Source of the DNA: Lactarius indigo
Taxonomy: Eukaryota; Basidiomycota; Agaricomycetes; Russulales; Russulaceae
DNA length: 48,453 nt
Assembly: GCA_025766275.1 (NCBI GenBank)
Contig: JAFKAC010000241.1
Coordinates: 1 to 48,453 of the forward strand
Reading direction: 5' to 3'
Shown here: piece after piece, positions 39,087 to 48,389 of the stretch
How positions within the stretch are numbered: the stretch's first letter is position 1
Layout: the number at the start of each line of letters is the position of its first letter
Made by a program: the position numbers and the translations under genes
The notes under the pieces: generated by a model
What the model was told of the DNA's origin: nothing
Database searches by the model: none
Seen by the model: the letters and a program-made list of their open reading frames with translations, nothing else

Positions 39087-39610
39087 TGTCACGTTTCCGC
39101 TTGTATGGACTGTACAACTCGAAACCCTTACTGTACCGGTTGCAACTACAGCGGTAAGGTAGATTAGTTGCGGACTTACGATAGGTGATACGAGTACGAT
39201 AGGAGATTGCGTGCTGATTGCTGACTGAGGACTACGCCACTAATACTAGTAGTAGTAGTATTAGGATTCAAGTTACTTACGCGATACGTTGGACGCTACC
39301 ATACTGTGACTCATAGCAGCGCTTGAAAGCCTGCTCGACTTGTATTTAATCTGTCTTGTGAAGACCAAGATACGCCATCTTGGTCTTCTTGAATCGCCAC
39401 TTGTCTTCTCTTCTCTTTGTCTCTCGCTTCGCTTCTAAGGGTTGTCCGACTCCGTTCATGACCAAGATATCAGCTTGCGGTGTACCTCCTGCGTATTCAC
39501 TAAGGCAAGGGCTTGGACCTCCGTGTCTTCAAGTCAGCAGACTGTTATACCGCTAAGTTGTTACCGCCTCCTGCGCTCAAGTCGAGCTAACAGTTCGTGG
39601 CGACATTACA
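39087..39610 (+). repeat. gypsy C 3' LTR
   Basis: Matches 31233-31755 with roughly a dozen substitutions or small indels by eye. Followed by the TSD ATCTT. Confidence 0.95.
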
Positions 39611-39615
39611 ATCTT

Positions 39616-40460
39616 CATCAACAAAGGCACCTCGTGCCCTAACGTTGTTGTCGGATTGTCCTCTTTTGGCTTCATTGCCATTGTCTTTGCTAGGCATTCC
39701 TTGAGGATGTGGCCTGGCTTGCCACAGTATAGACAGAGTTTGTTCTTGAACCGGTGGTCACGCTCTTCCTTTGTGAGCCTTCCACGGAATTTACTCGGAT
39801 GGGGATGAAGAAGCATTGATGTTAATGCTGTCGTCTTCCATCAGGACCGCTCGGCCTGAAGCAGATTTCTGGGACTTGTTGTACTGGTTGATAGTGTGAC
39901 CCACATAAACTCGATAAACGCAGTCAAACTCCCTCGCTTTCTCTATGAGGTCGTCAAAGGTAGTGGGCAAGGGGGATACGCCGAGCAACTTCATGTTCAA
40001 GGCAGTGGGAATTGCTTGTCGGAAAGCATACATCTTTGTTTGCTCGTTGGCGCCACTTCGTTGGGCATGAGTGGACCACTCTTGGAACCACTCGTTGAAT
40101 GGACGGGTGCCCATCTTCAGGGTGTACATTTTGTTCGTGGCTTCCATAGCTGTATGGGCAGGAACGAAGTGTTTGTTAAAGTCAGATTTGAATGTTGCCC
40201 ATGTTCCAAAGGTAACGGCGGCTCCGCCAGTCGGGTTTAAGGCTTTTTTCTGCCTATCCTGGGCCCACTCGCCCGCAGAGGTGCCCACCTTAAAATAGGT
40301 AAGCGGCTGTGGAAATCTTTTGTCGTCGGGTGTCAAAGATGGAACTGTTCAGGTGGAAATAATTTGCCAATGATTCCAGAAAGCTTCTGCTTTATCAGGC
40401 TTTCCGTCCAAAGGTTCAGGTTGCTGCTCCAAGGATCTTTGTGGGAGCGGGTGCTGCCAT
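39616..40460 (-). pseudogene. gypsy B gag
   Basis: A start ATG lies near 40460 (MAAPAPTKILGAAT). The frame then shifts (EPLDGKPDKAEAFWNHW is in another frame) before the gag core at 40336: LTYFKVGTSAGEWAQDRQ, WATFKSDFNKHFVPAHTAM, RPFNEWFQEWSTHAQRSG and TFDDLIEKAREFDCVYRVY. After a further shift near 39800 comes a complete zinc knuckle CLYCGKPGHILKEC. The frame runs into the gypsy C insertion at GAFVDED and resumes at 31227. Gag would form the particle and bind RNA. Confidence 0.85.
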
Positions 40461-40561
40461 GGTTATACTTGGGGGTGGAACAGATATGGGGGGTACGGAG
40501 GTTCTCGGGGAAACTGTTGTACTAACAGTGACAGGTGGCGATGGGAGTTGAGGAGGGGGTG

Positions 40562-41600
40562 TCAGGAATGGCAGACAGCTCGACCAGGGGTACTAGGGGA
40601 AACTTGAGGGGAAGATGGTTGGGAGGTTACTTGGGAAAGTAAGCCGGAAAGGGTCTTAGTGGTACTCTCTAAGATCTGGGAAACTTCAGCTACGTCGCTG
40701 TCAGAGTCAGGGGATTTGTCTTTAGTCGGGGTTGCGAACTCTTCGCTCTTGGGTGGCTCTTCTGAGTCGGAAAATCGAACTTTTCGATTGTTGTTATAAG
40801 TCCAAAGCTCATTTACGAGTTCCAGTGGACTACTTGTTCCACAATAGGTGCCATGTAATGTGTCGTAATCAAGGTCCTCAACCTTGTCGATGTCTGGATA
40901 GACTCTCTTGAGATCTTCAAATAATATGCGTTCTTGGGTTTCAACCTTTGTCCAAGGGTGTTTTCCAGTGGGACTGGTGTATATTCTCGTCCTTCCCATG
41001 AGCGTGATAAAGGTTGTCGTCATCGGAAAAGAAGGCGCTATGGAAATATACAGGGATGCAAGCTTTCTCTTGTTCTCATAAGAGGTCGTTGCGTGCTCAT
41101 TCACCTCTTCTGGTGAGGCGGGGGTGACAGTCCAACTGTCCAGGTTCCAGGGGTAGTAGACTTTGTACGCGGGGAGGAGGATAGCTCTATCCGGACGATG
41201 GGTCTTTGTGATCGGCGGATCCAATGGTATTCTTCCCAAATACCAAAGTGGGTCAGGGTCGTTTTACTTCTCCACAAGAAGTCTTGGAAGTACAAGGGGC
41301 TTGCCGAGACCTTGCTTATACGTGTAAGTGGCTGGGAAAAGTACAGGTTTCCAAGATTGTGCCGATTTTGGTACAACAGAGACAGTGTCTTCTGAACATG
41401 TCGAGTTCTCGGGGGGTTCGGGTTGGTAGGCTCTTGGTTACTAGGATAGCCTCAGGGAGATGACAATGGATTTCTCGGGGTTGGGTCTCGAGGTACTGAG
41501 CTTCGTCACTGCTTGTGGAATGCTGCCTTGCAGTCGGGGTTGCTTGGATACTGGGGTACACCAGTTCACTCGGACCGGCTTTGGTTAATTACTCAGAAGG
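40562..41600 (-). pseudogene. gypsy B leader frame 3
   Basis: Reading frame directly upstream of gag. The N-terminal part (41561-41316 and shifted frames) has PREIHCHLPEAILVTKSLPT and FRRHCLCCTKIG. The open C-terminal part (41239-40562) has DRAILLPAYKVYYPWNLDSW, FPMTTTFITLMGRTRIYTSP, FEDLKRVYPDIDKVEDLDYD and SPLELVNELWTYNNNRKVRF, then an acidic Ser-rich tail. At least two frame changes. No family recognised. Could be an extended gag N-terminus or a separate protein. Confidence 0.5.
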
Positions 41601-41830
41601 GAATCTGGGTGTTGGTAGCTCGGTGAGCTCTGGGGGCCCTTCTTGGGGTTACAGGGGTGCTGGGAAGTAGAGCACTATGGGCCGATCGTCACTTGGAAGA
41701 GACGATGAGTTCTTCTTTGGGCAACGTGTGAGGATGCCAGGTTAATTCCCAATGAATTGGATCCAGGGTTTGACTCGGAAAATTGTCAAATTTTACACTC
41801 GTTAAAATTTATCTTGACAATCTACACTAT

Positions 41831-42814
41831 CTAGACCTTTTCTCTATAAGGTAGATAGTTAACTCCAGGGGACCACAACACTATGTTGGGGGGTGTCAGG
41901 GGGGTGTCGGGACAATAATCGCAGGTGCAGACTTCTTGAGAGCACCAACAGGGGCCTGTGGTCAGAGTTGGTCCCCAACCGTTGTTTGGGCTAGGCGGCT
42001 GGTTAGTATCTCCATTATGCAAGGAGATGTCGGAGTCTGAAGATTTGTCTTCAGTTTCAGGGGAACTAGGGGGAAGCTGATCTGTAATTCGGCAGAGCAA
42101 GGGCGGAGTCCAGAAAGTTTCTCTAGCGTTGAGAATTGAGACTAACTCTGGGTCGTCAGAGGTAGAAGGGGGGTAATGCCAGATACTGGGGTTGATGAGG
42201 TTCTGGTCAGGGTTGGACAAGGTAGTTTCCCACACAGAGGTGGTGAAGGAGTATGTGAACTCCGAACTGTCAGAGATTACTAGTTGGGGGGCAGAGTCGG
42301 GGTGAATGACCACTCGGAGTTCTTGGAAGGAAATCTGTATTTCCTGATATGTGAGGCGGAGTTGGTCGACAAAGTGAAGAGAGAAGCCGTCTTCGAGTTG
42401 CCGGATGTAATGGTCACTATGAGGGGGAATGTGGACAAACCAAAGATAGTTGTTCTTGGCCCACACTAGGAGTTGGTCTGTTGGATGGTTGGTGGCGGAG
42501 ACGGAGTTGGAAAGGTGCCAGTAAAGGAGCTGTTTGTCGGCAGCCTTGACGACTTCAGAAAGATCATCAATGAACTCATGGTAAACCCTCTCAGGGATGA
42601 CTTCTCCAAAGTCAAAGAGGTCGATGAGGGTACGTAAGGCAGTGGGGGGTTCTGTCCAACAGTCAAGGTGGGGGTTATCAATGAGGTCGTAAGTGGAAGT
42701 GATGGGGTAATAGTGGTCAAGTTGCTGCTGCCTGTGGGACTCGAAGTTAACTTGGGCTCGCATGAGCCTTTGTTCTTCGGATAAGTTGAAGGTAAATGGA
42801 GTAGAAGGAGGCAC
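41831..42814 (-). CDS. gypsy B leader frame 2, Cys-rich tail
   Basis: A 327-codon open frame on the element's coding strand. It begins without ATG (GTG at 42814); the upstream sequence could be an intron with GTAAGT donor and TTTAAG acceptor. It has a helical N-terminus (SEEQRLMRAQVNFESHRQQQ), LRTLIDLFDFGEVIPERVYH, EFIDDLSEVVKAADKQLLYW and WAKNNYLWFVHIPPHSDHYI. The C-terminal region is Pro/Ser-rich with a dense cysteine cluster CWCSQEVCTCDYC at 41950-41912. No domain known to me. Its conserved look (no stops in 984 nt of an element otherwise full of them) suggests it mattered to the element. Confidence 0.55.
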   Translation of the reverse strand: MPPSTPFTFNLSEEQRLMRAQVNFESHRQQQLDHYYPITSTYDLIDNPHLDCWTEPPTALRTLIDLFDFGEVIPERVYHEFIDDLSEVVKAADKQLLYWHLSNSVSATNHPTDQLLVWAKNNYLWFVHIPPHSDHYIRQLEDGFSLHFVDQLRLTYQEIQISFQELRVVIHPDSAPQLVISDSSEFTYSFTTSVWETTLSNPDQNLINPSIWHYPPSTSDDPELVSILNARETFWTPPLLCRITDQLPPSSPETEDKSSDSDISLHNGDTNQPPSPNNGWGPTLTTGPCWCSQEVCTCDYCPDTPLTPPNIVLWSPGVNYLPYREKV

Positions 42815-42932
42815 TTAAATCACTTGATTTAAGTCCAAAACCCAAGTAAGTAAACACTTACTTACTTTGCATTGCACTTAAAACACTTGTTTCAAGACAA
42901 GGCAAATATATAACCACTTATCTAAAGTGGTT
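42813..42932. repeat. cluster of short ACTT/AAGT hairpins
   Basis: Inverted repeats ACTTAAATC/GATTTAAGT (42813-42834, 4-nt loop), AAGTAAGT/ACTTACTT (42844-42863), an imperfect one near 42877-42896, and AACCACTT/AAGTGGTT (42912-42932). They lie between leader frames 1 and 2. On the minus strand the part from GTAAGTAAGT to TTTAAG (52 nt) also looks like an intron. Confidence 0.6.
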
Positions 42933-44116
42933 GGTTATTGGGGAAAGTGGAAATGAAACTAAAGGGGTCGGCAGGGATACGAGGGGAAAAACAGTAAGCA
43001 AGAAGGTGGGGGGCAGAACGAACCAAGTCCTCAAAGAAGTAGGCCTGGTGGTAAGCGTAAATTTGTCCGTTAACAGCGAAGCGTAAATGTCTGTAAGTGG
43101 TCACAACTCTCCTGTCCAAGAAGTCCTGAATCTCTAGGGTCACTAGAGAGTCAATGTACCCTGCCCTGTAGATGTTAGTGAGGGGGGCAAAGACGCGCCG
43201 CAGACCTTCCCTAAAATCGTAACGGATAGTCCCAAAGGGGGTGTTGGGGGAGGGGAGGTTGTAGATGGCCTTGGAACAGACGTACAGGGGATAGAAGTTG
43301 GGATGTTGAGTGGGGTCAACAGTACGGGGAAAGAGGGTGTAGACGTGGGGAGGAAGGAGGCGGAAGGGAGTGACCGAGGGAAAAACCAGGGGAAAATTAA
43401 TGAGGGAAGTGGCGAGGGGAACCTTAGTAATTAGTTCCCTGAGGGTGGTGGAGGCAGGCCGCCAAGACTCTCCTTGGGGGGTGATGATGGGGATGTACTG
43501 GTGGGGGTGTTCTCCTTGGGAAAGGAGGCAAGGGGGGGCTAGATAGGTGGTGGCGGCGGCAGGGGGAATATTCTCCTGGTCGGGGTGAGGGGCCGGAGGG
43601 AAGACGGGGCCTTGTTCTGCTACTCGCTCGTAGTCAATCGGCAAGTCGGGGGTGGCAAGGCGGGAGGGGACCGGAACAGGAGACGGAGAGCGACGAGGAG
43701 TCGGAGGAAGAACAGAAGGTGGTGAAGGAGAGCCACGAAGGGAAACAGGAGGGGGGGGGTCAGGACATGGAGGGGAGGTGCAGACTCGGTATGGGGTTCA
43801 GGGGTCAAGGGGGTAAGGTTCCCGTTGAGGTCGATGATCTCAAGGACCTCTTCGTAGAACTGGGCAGTGCTGGGAGACAGACGAGGGGGGACAGACGAGG
43901 GGTGGCTTCTTCAGCCAGAGCGTAGGGGTAAACTAGTTCAGGGGTTGCATCCCAAACAAGGGCAACAGGGGAAGTGCAGGAAAAGTTGAGGGGGCTACCT
44001 TGGTTGTTGAACTCCAACTGGTAGCTGGCAGAATCTCCGTCCCACTGACCGTACTGTGAGAAGTCGTACTCATAGTTGTAGTCAGCCACTGGAGCAGCCC
44101 AGAGTCAGTCTATTGG
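42922..44116 (-). pseudogene. gypsy B leader frame 1
   Basis: Starts just after the PBS (VADYNYEYDFSQYGQWDG). No in-frame ATG is present; the GTG at 44089 may be a decayed ATG. A run of nine G at 43747-43755 (plus strand) coincides with a frame change in a Pro/Ser-rich part. The open 43644-42922 segment follows: YIPIITPQGESWRPASTTLR, VYTLFPRTVDPTQHPNFYPL, GTIRYDFREGLRRVFAPLTN, EIQDFLDRRVVTTYRHLRF and NGQIYAYHQAYFFEDLV, with TAG at 42922-42924. No known domain. Together with frames 2 and 3 it fills the unusually long leader. Confidence 0.5.
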
Positions 44117-44118
44117 TT

Positions 44119-44128
44119 AGACTGTCCA
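44119..44128 (-). promoter_or_regulatory. gypsy B primer-binding site, self-complementary type
   Basis: The minus strand reads TGGACAGTCT two bases after the LTR. Its exact complement AGACTGTCCA is in the 5' LTR (plus 44320-44329), 35 nt downstream of TATATAA (plus 44358-44364). Confidence 0.75.
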
Positions 44129-44130
44129 AG

Positions 44131-44803
44131 TGTGATGACTCACTGTCACTCGACAGGGGGTCACGACGTAGGCAGAGACTGGGGGCTGAGTAGGGTGTGG
44201 AGAAGAGATGCTCGACGACAGAAGAACACAAGATACACTCTTGGCTCAAAGAGGAGTAGTGGCGCACGATGAGCGGGGCACTCGAAGGAGCTGAGAGGCA
44301 AGAGGGAGGATGTCACAAGTGGACAGTCTGAGGGACTGTCCATAGAATTGCACCAGCTTATATACTACAGAGGGTGGTCTGTGCATAGTTTTAGGGCAGG
44401 CTTAGGGCCTGTCCATGGGTGCTGCGCAGTACTGCACAAGGGAACATTCTAGAGACATCTAACAATAGAGTCCAATCAGAAGAGGTTTAAACATAGAACG
44501 ACTGAGCTGCAGTCGATGGCACAATCTTGCGTCAGGATGGTGATTCCACAGTCAATGCGGAAATCCCCAAGGGGTGGTGACTTGGTTGATTATCTTCGTT
44601 GATTGATCAACAATCAACTGTTGATTAGTACACGTGTACACAACACGTGGCTTGAGAGATGTGACAGATCACGTGATCATTTGAGAACTGAATTCAAACT
44701 CCGAGTCGGAATTCCCCTTTAGGAAGGTGATTACATAAGACTGGGCCAACGCGGACCGGTCCCAAGCACCCTTGAGTCACAACCGGGTTATAGGTTCATG
44801 ACA
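44131..44803 (-). repeat. gypsy B 5' LTR
   Basis: 673 bp, minus-strand TGTCATGAACC...GAGTCATCACA, homologous to 26144-26830 with several small indels. Followed by TSD GGCGC. Confidence 0.95.
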
Positions 44804-44808
44804 GGCGC

Positions 44809-46324
44809 CAGCACTGCATCCCACACTTGCGGCGCTCTACATCGTATTAGACGCTGATGGTGATCTTTCAGAGATCACCAGAACAAACCCCAGCCTTGAG
44901 GGCATGAGTATTACCAACCTGGGGCCAAGTTCCCCCAGGACATCTTGGACTTGTTGCTGAGCGAGGGTCGCTGGTGGGAAACCCTTGGTGAGTCATTACA
45001 AACTGTCTCATTTGTTTTCTCAATGTCTCCCCACAGTTGCCAAGTCTCAAAATGTGGGACCACCACCAAAGACAGTCCCACATCACCTGCCGAGGGTGAA
45101 GCTCATCCTGCCGGATCCACCTGCCGACTATGCAGCAATGCAGGTGGATGGGTTGCAGAAGGTGAGTAATTATATCTCTATTCCTCTGATCATTCTGACT
45201 TCCTCCAACAGTTGCTAAGGGCCACCCGCAACTGAAGGCAGCACAAAAAGGCTGCTGAAGCTGCTGCCGTGGCTGATTTGAGGAAGCGTAAGCAGCCTTT
45301 GCCTTCAGGCGACAAGGCCAAGAAGCACCACGCAGGGCCCATGCAGCAGCAATGTAGGCCTGCACTCAATGACAAGGATGAGTTTGAGAGTGAGGAAGAC
45401 GACAGCAAGAGCAACAGCTCCAGTGACAATGGCTATGAAGAGGATGAGATCGAGGAGGAAGACAAGATTGAGGAGGACAATGAGGAGGACGAGGAGGATG
45501 AGATCGATGACAACAACAACAACAAAGATGAAGACGGCAAGGGTGCAGAGGGTGAGGGAGAAAATGAGGACGAGGGGTATAAGTTTGAGGTGCATATTCA
45601 TTATCTTTTCATTATTTGCAGCTAAAGGAAATATAAATAGTGCTCTTGATGCGCCCGTGCAGGGGTCAACTGCCAGACAAGGCCAACAGGGCCTTGCATT
45701 TGCTGCAAGGAGAAGAAGCAGCAATGCAGTCTGATGCCCATCAATGTGAAGACAGGCAAGGCAGATCAGTGGATGCTGACAGCCAGGCAGGTCTTCAAGT
45801 TCCACCTTGAGCAGCTCAAGGGGAAGCAGCCAAGGCACGGGGTCAGGGTGGGTTCAAACTCGGTAGTGTTGGCCTCGAGGATGGTTGGGAGGATGAAGCT
45901 GGACAGCGGGTCATCTCATGGCCATTCTTGCTTGGCAGCTTCAGTTTCACCATCTGCAGCTGAGTCGCCCACCCCACCCTCTACAGCTGAGTTGCCAGTC
46001 CCACCCTCTGCAGAGCTGTTCCCTGCTGTTGATGCAGCTGCTGAGCCCTCTGTCCCTACTCCTGCTTCCATTCCCATTATCTCTCCTGCCACCACCCCTT
46101 CCACTGTTGCCGCCATTCCTCCTACCACTGCTGCCACCATTCCCCCTGCCGCTGCCACTCCCATTCCCCCTACCCCTGCCGCCGACTCTCCTGTTCCCAT
46201 TGACAACCACTCCCCTTCCATAGCCCTCGCTCTCTGTCGGCACATGTCATTGAAGAGGAAGAAACTTGTGCCATATGTCTTGGTGCCGAACCCACCACCC
46301 TCAGTCTCCTCCTCACGAAAGCAA
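44809..46324 (+). pseudogene. gene Q, middle part
   Basis: Exon 2 resumes as PALHPTLAALYIVLDADG. A frameshift near 44925 leads to KFPQDILDLLLSEGRWWETL. Introns are 44988-45036 (49 nt) and 45162-45211 (50 nt). The next exon reads LLRATRN, TGA at 45233-45235 (CGA to TGA), RQHKKAAEAAAVADLRKRKQ. A long Glu/Asp-rich run follows at 45369-45590. A cysteine cluster C-x6-C-x7-C-x-C-C-x6-C lies at about 45650-45727 (NCQTRPTGPCICCKEKKQQC), after another TGA at 45647. Then VKTGKADQWMLTARQVFKFH and a Pro/Ser/Thr/Ala repeat region, broken at AGCAA (46320-46324) by solo LTR X. Unknown family; acidic plus Cys-cluster content suggests a nuclear protein, as inference only. Confidence 0.6.
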
Positions 46325-46940
46325 TGTTGATAAGTGACCCTTGCGCACTTAGCGGCTCGTACGGACCAGACTTGCAGCATGGACTGCTTTAGATTAGATT
46401 AATTGGACCTGTACATTACTTACATTTGATCTGTACAATCTAGCGCTAATCATTGCGTCATGTATGACATCATGTACTATGACATCATGTAGAACACTCC
46501 GGACACTTCATTGTACTCAGTCCTTTGTTCTCCTTTAGTTCTTATCTTTATTATGATGTCACTATGATATCATCCTTGTCTGGACTTTCCTTGTTCTTGC
46601 ACGCCTTGTTCCCTTTACACACACTCCTTTGTCCTGTTGTAGAACAATGCGTCCCTTGTATTCTGTGACACTCTGTTACTTACCTTGTAGTTGTGTCACC
46701 CTCCTGTATAGTATAAGTAGTAGTGCTTGTACGCTCCTGGTCCACATCAGTTCCCTCACTGTTGTGTGCCAGGTATGTCTCTTCCTCTCAATTGTATAAT
46801 CAGTTCCCTCACTGTTGTGTGCCAGACTTCCACTCTGCTTCACTCTGCTTGACACCCCTGTGCTGCTTCCAGTCACCCTCTATATCTCACCACAGTCTTA
46901 TCAGTCACTGTGAGTATAGTTCTTATGTGTCTGTTCATCA
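46325..46940 (+). mobile_element. solo LTR of family X (complete)
   Basis: 616 bp, TGTTGATAAG...GTTCATCA, flanked by AGCAA at 46320-46324 and 46941-46945. A TATAAG box lies at 46712-46717. A 27-bp direct repeat occurs at 46746-46772 and 46799-46825, and the first copy starts 34 nt after the TATA start. No coding content. Other copies: 5697-11954 (minus, split) and 35481-35984 (fragment). Confidence 0.9.
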
Positions 46941-46945
46941 AGCAA

Positions 46946-47071
46946 AGCTCTGCCACTCAGGAGTCGCAAGTGCCATCTCCCAGCAGCAGCAGCATGGAGG
47001 CCTTGGAAAGAAGGGTAGCTGCAATTGAAGAATGGATACACACACAAGATGAGAACTGGAAGGGTGGATTG
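46946..47071 (+). pseudogene. gene Q, 3' end
   Basis: The Q frame resumes after the solo LTR (SSATQESQVPSPSSSS) and ends with a short coiled coil, MEALERRVAAIEEWIHTQDE, and TAA at about 47069-47071. Removing the LTR with one AGCAA restores the frame exactly. Confidence 0.65.
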
Positions 47072-47610
47072 TAAGACCTTTTTCATACTTTACGCATTTT
47101 CGGCATCTTTTTTGTCCTGTTCACTATTTCTCTCTGCCTCAGTATCTCTTTACATACTTGTCTCACATCTAGCTAGTTCACTGCCCTACTGTACAATTTC
47201 TGTATCAAATTCAATCTCCATTTGCTGTCTTGTTTCGCCCTGTGTGATTGTGAGTTGGTCATAATGTTTCAGCAGCTGTTCAGAGCTGGTCAAATAACTC
47301 ACAAACAGTCTGATTTTATCGCTTAGAGTCAGTGGAGGATTCCTCAGTGTTTGAGAATATCTACCTCCCCAAATATTTTCAGATCTCCGAAATCTTATTT
47401 ACCAAGGCAGCAAAAATGTTGGCTTGAGCTGCCACAACACTAGATCATTGTCAAGGCATTTAATGGTGCTGAAAATTTGCACAACACATGTATAGATAGA
47501 TATTTACGTTACACTCTGAGAGACGCTTGGTACAAGTGAGAATTCAGAAAAGGGATGTGAGGGAGATACTAATCATCTGCAGTGGTGCATGCCCCTTGCT
47601 CCTCCTCCTT
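47072..47610. other. intergenic between convergent genes Q and R
   Basis: AT-rich, pyrimidine-rich DNA with no reading frame I can support. Probably 3' untranslated regions of Q and R. Confidence 0.5.
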
Positions 47611-48389
47611 CTAGTGACCCACTCTGGTCCTGGCAGACATGCCGCTGCTCCTATTGGACACATTCACCTTCTAGAGTCAATGAGGAAGCTATCACTTACT
47701 TAATTTGCTTAGCCTGCTCAGTAGGCCGCGTTACACATGCTGAGCACCGAGTGTCATTCTGTGCATTTGTCAAATGGTGATCAACTTTCTGGCGCTTGGA
47801 GGGGGGGGTATCGGCAGTTGCCTGAGTAAGAGGCCCTGAGTGAGAGGCGCTAGATTGAATTTAGGTCACTTACATGGTCATCAGGGGAGCATTCCTGGGC
47901 AGGACCTGTCCTTGAGCTGCCAATGGGAGCTGGGTGCTGCGTGATGATGCGAGGGTGAGGGCAAGGGCGAGGGCAAGTCTGAGTCCAAGTGTGAGGAGGT
48001 GGAGGAGGTGGTGGGGGGTTGGGAGGGGTGGGGGCAGAATTCCCCATCTTCTTGCATCGGCAGCTCCTCATGAGGCTGCTGGCCATTGGCACTCTGGTGA
48101 GGGTGAGGCCAAAGTTACAGAAACATAAGGGAGCTCAGCTACTTACACTGCTTGGACTCCCAGCACCATCTTCTTGGCTTTGTCCATTAGACCCACCCCT
48201 GGTTGAATGCTCACCATCATAATGCTTGTTAGCCTTATCCACTTTCTTGAAGCGGAATGGGATCTCACCAGCAGCTCACCTCTGTATCCAGTGCTTGAAT
48301 AGGGAGTTGGCATCATCAAGACGAATGTGATGGTATTGTGTCAGAGTGACCCCCTCCAGCAGGTACTCAGCAGCGATAAAGTTGCCTTG
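47611..48389 (-). pseudogene. gene R, 3' part, cut by an LTR
   Basis: Minus strand. The first visible exon (48389-48147) reads NFIAAEYLLEGVTLTQYHHI, RLDDANSLFKHWIQR, TGA, AAGEIPFRFKKVDKANK. A 53-nt intron (48146-48094) with GTAAGT donor is followed by a Gln/Glu/Pro/His-rich exon, then a 52-nt intron (47873-47822). The next exon has SKRQKVDHHLTNAQND and CSACVTRPTEQAKQIK. A last 70-nt intron (47699-47630) leads to TRVGH and TAG at 47613-47611. The in-frame TGA and a C8 homopolymer shift show decay. The 5' end is removed by the LTR starting at 48390. Convergent with Q. Family not recognised. Confidence 0.55.

Larger units (their letters stand above)
31233..39610 (+). mobile_element. Ty3/gypsy chromovirus C
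   Basis: LTRs 31233-31755 (523 bp) and 39087-39610 (524 bp), TGTCACGTTTCC...ATTACA, with TSD ATCTT (31228-31232, 39611-39615). Plus-strand order: PBS 31758-31768, gag, protease, RT, RNase H, integrase, chromodomain, a post-pol accessory frame, PPT 39074-39086. A 504-bp truncated LTR-X fragment interrupts RNase H. The insertion site is in gypsy B's gag-protease coding region on the opposite strand. Broken by frameshifts mainly in gag and protease; the block from RNase H to chromodomain is open. Confidence 0.95.
26144..44803 (-). mobile_element. Ty3/gypsy chromovirus B with long leader
   Basis: Minus-strand element. 5' LTR 44131-44803 (673 bp), PBS at 44119-44128, about 3.5 kb of accessory reading frames, gag near 40.46-39.62 kb, protease, RT, RNase H, integrase, chromodomain, PPT and 3' LTR 26144-26830 (687 bp). 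Gypsy C and solo LTR D are inserted in its gag-protease region; both sites rejoin in frame when the insert and one TSD are removed. Own length is about 9.7 kb. LTRs differ at many sites, so it is older than A, C and the copia element. Pol carries many CGA-to-TGA stops. Confidence 0.95.

Noticed and set aside
45305..45838. 177-codon minus-strand frame opposite the acidic region of gene Q
   Set aside because: Leu/Val-rich shadow of the Glu/Asp-rich coding run; the plus strand has introns and codon structure.
45916..46380. Gly-rich minus-strand frame
   Set aside because: Antisense of the Pro/Ser/Ala repeat of gene Q and it runs into the solo LTR; a shadow.
47992..48035. G-rich run that could form a G-quadruplex
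   Set aside because: It is simply the antisense of a poly-Pro coding stretch in gene R; no other support.
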